Shown here: piece by piece, positions 29,497 to 29,916 of the stretch | How the letters are laid out: every line of letters starts with the position of its first letter | How positions within the stretch are numbered: the stretch's first letter is position 1 | DNA from: Larix sibirica | Taxonomy: Eukaryota > Streptophyta > Pinopsida > Pinales > Pinaceae | Direction of reading: 5' to 3' | Assembly (NCBI GenBank): GCA_004151065.3 | Contig: NWUY0300011014.1 | Coordinates: 6,617-36,532, forward strand | DNA length: 29,916 nt | Made by a program: the position numbers and the translations under genes | Notes under the pieces: model-generated | The model's input: the letters and a program-made list of their open reading frames with translations, nothing else | The model's database searches: none | What the model was told of the DNA's origin: nothing

Positions 29497-29916
29497 GTAA
29501 CTATAAATACACAAGTATAAATCATTTTTAGCCAAATATCTTTAAGTATATGGATATTTAGATCCTCAAATAGTAATACTTAATACATCATAGATTAAAA
29601 TAGATCTATATTAGTTTATAATTTTCTTAATAGATTACACATCTTAACATTGTATTACTTACATTTATTTTTCAACACAAATTTTATACATTTTTAAAAT
29701 TCAATATGAATAAGAAGTGTAACATAATCCTAAAAAATTAATAATATAGAATAAAAAATAATAATAAAATAAAATAAATAAATACAATATGTTTTCATTC
29801 CGATTTTTTTTAATATTAAAGCTATCTTTAAAAATATAAAATCACACGCTAAATTGAAATATAACAGAGTTTAGAAGAAATATATAATGTAGATATTAAA
29901 TTAAAATATAATAATA

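Larger units (their letters stand above)
28302..29916. other. AT-rich stretch without recognisable genes
   Basis: No coding motif. It includes a single N at 28989, an AT-rich tandem duplication and a TA microsatellite, listed separately. Confidence 0.5.

Noticed and set aside
1-29916. CRISPR arrays, operons or bacterial systems
   Set aside because: Repeats are few-unit tandem duplications without regular spacers, and coding content is plant-like with introns.

Overview
This window looks like nuclear DNA of a land plant, probably a seed plant with a large, repeat-rich genome (a gymnosperm would fit, but I cannot prove it). The evidence is long AT-rich stretches without genes, intron-bearing fragments of plant-type genes (aspartate aminotransferase, NAC factor), a Ty3/Gypsy chromovirus and a plant L1-type LINE. 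Nothing is bacterial: there are no operons or ribosome-binding sites. I found no intact protein-coding gene. Nearly every coding stretch carries stops, frameshifts or lost catalytic residues.

Layout. 107-1100: four C-terminal exons of an aspartate aminotransferase pseudogene, introns retained. 3425-6695: the 5'-truncated pol region of a chromovirus (reverse transcriptase, RNase H, integrase, chromodomain), with no gag or recognisable LTRs. 8441-8664: a tRNA-derived SINE-like box followed by a 57-bp tandem duplication. 10043-10186: assembly gap. 10.4-11.4 kb: several short tandem repeats. 12119-12340: broken NAC-domain start, possibly with a decayed 3' exon at 13620-14268. 14.7-15.9 kb: a 236-bp direct repeat whose second copy begins at a single N, then a 71-bp block flanked by 16-bp direct repeats, with a second copy of the block 4.7 kb away. 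16.1-16.95 kb: three tandem duplications.

17181-24271: a nearly full-length LINE flanked by a 12-bp target-site duplication. ORF1 (DUF4283-like plus a degenerate zinc knuckle) and ORF2 (endonuclease, reverse transcriptase, zf-RVT, RNase H) meet at an ATGA stop/start overlap. The RNase H domain is split by a 1035-bp DNA transposon (22587-23621) with 14-bp perfect terminal inverted repeats, many GTTTC/GAAAC subterminal motifs and a captured host gene fragment encoding a von Willebrand factor A domain with its DxSxS motif. This nested, gene-capturing element is the most interesting object here.

27130-27254 (minus): a coding-looking terminal exon I cannot assign. 27666-28301: an unrecognised Cys/Gly-rich plus coiled-coil ORF with two TAG stops. 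The ends and gaps between these are AT-rich and mostly featureless. The window reads as layered insertions and decay, with many in-frame stops explicable as C-to-T changes at CAG or CGA codons.
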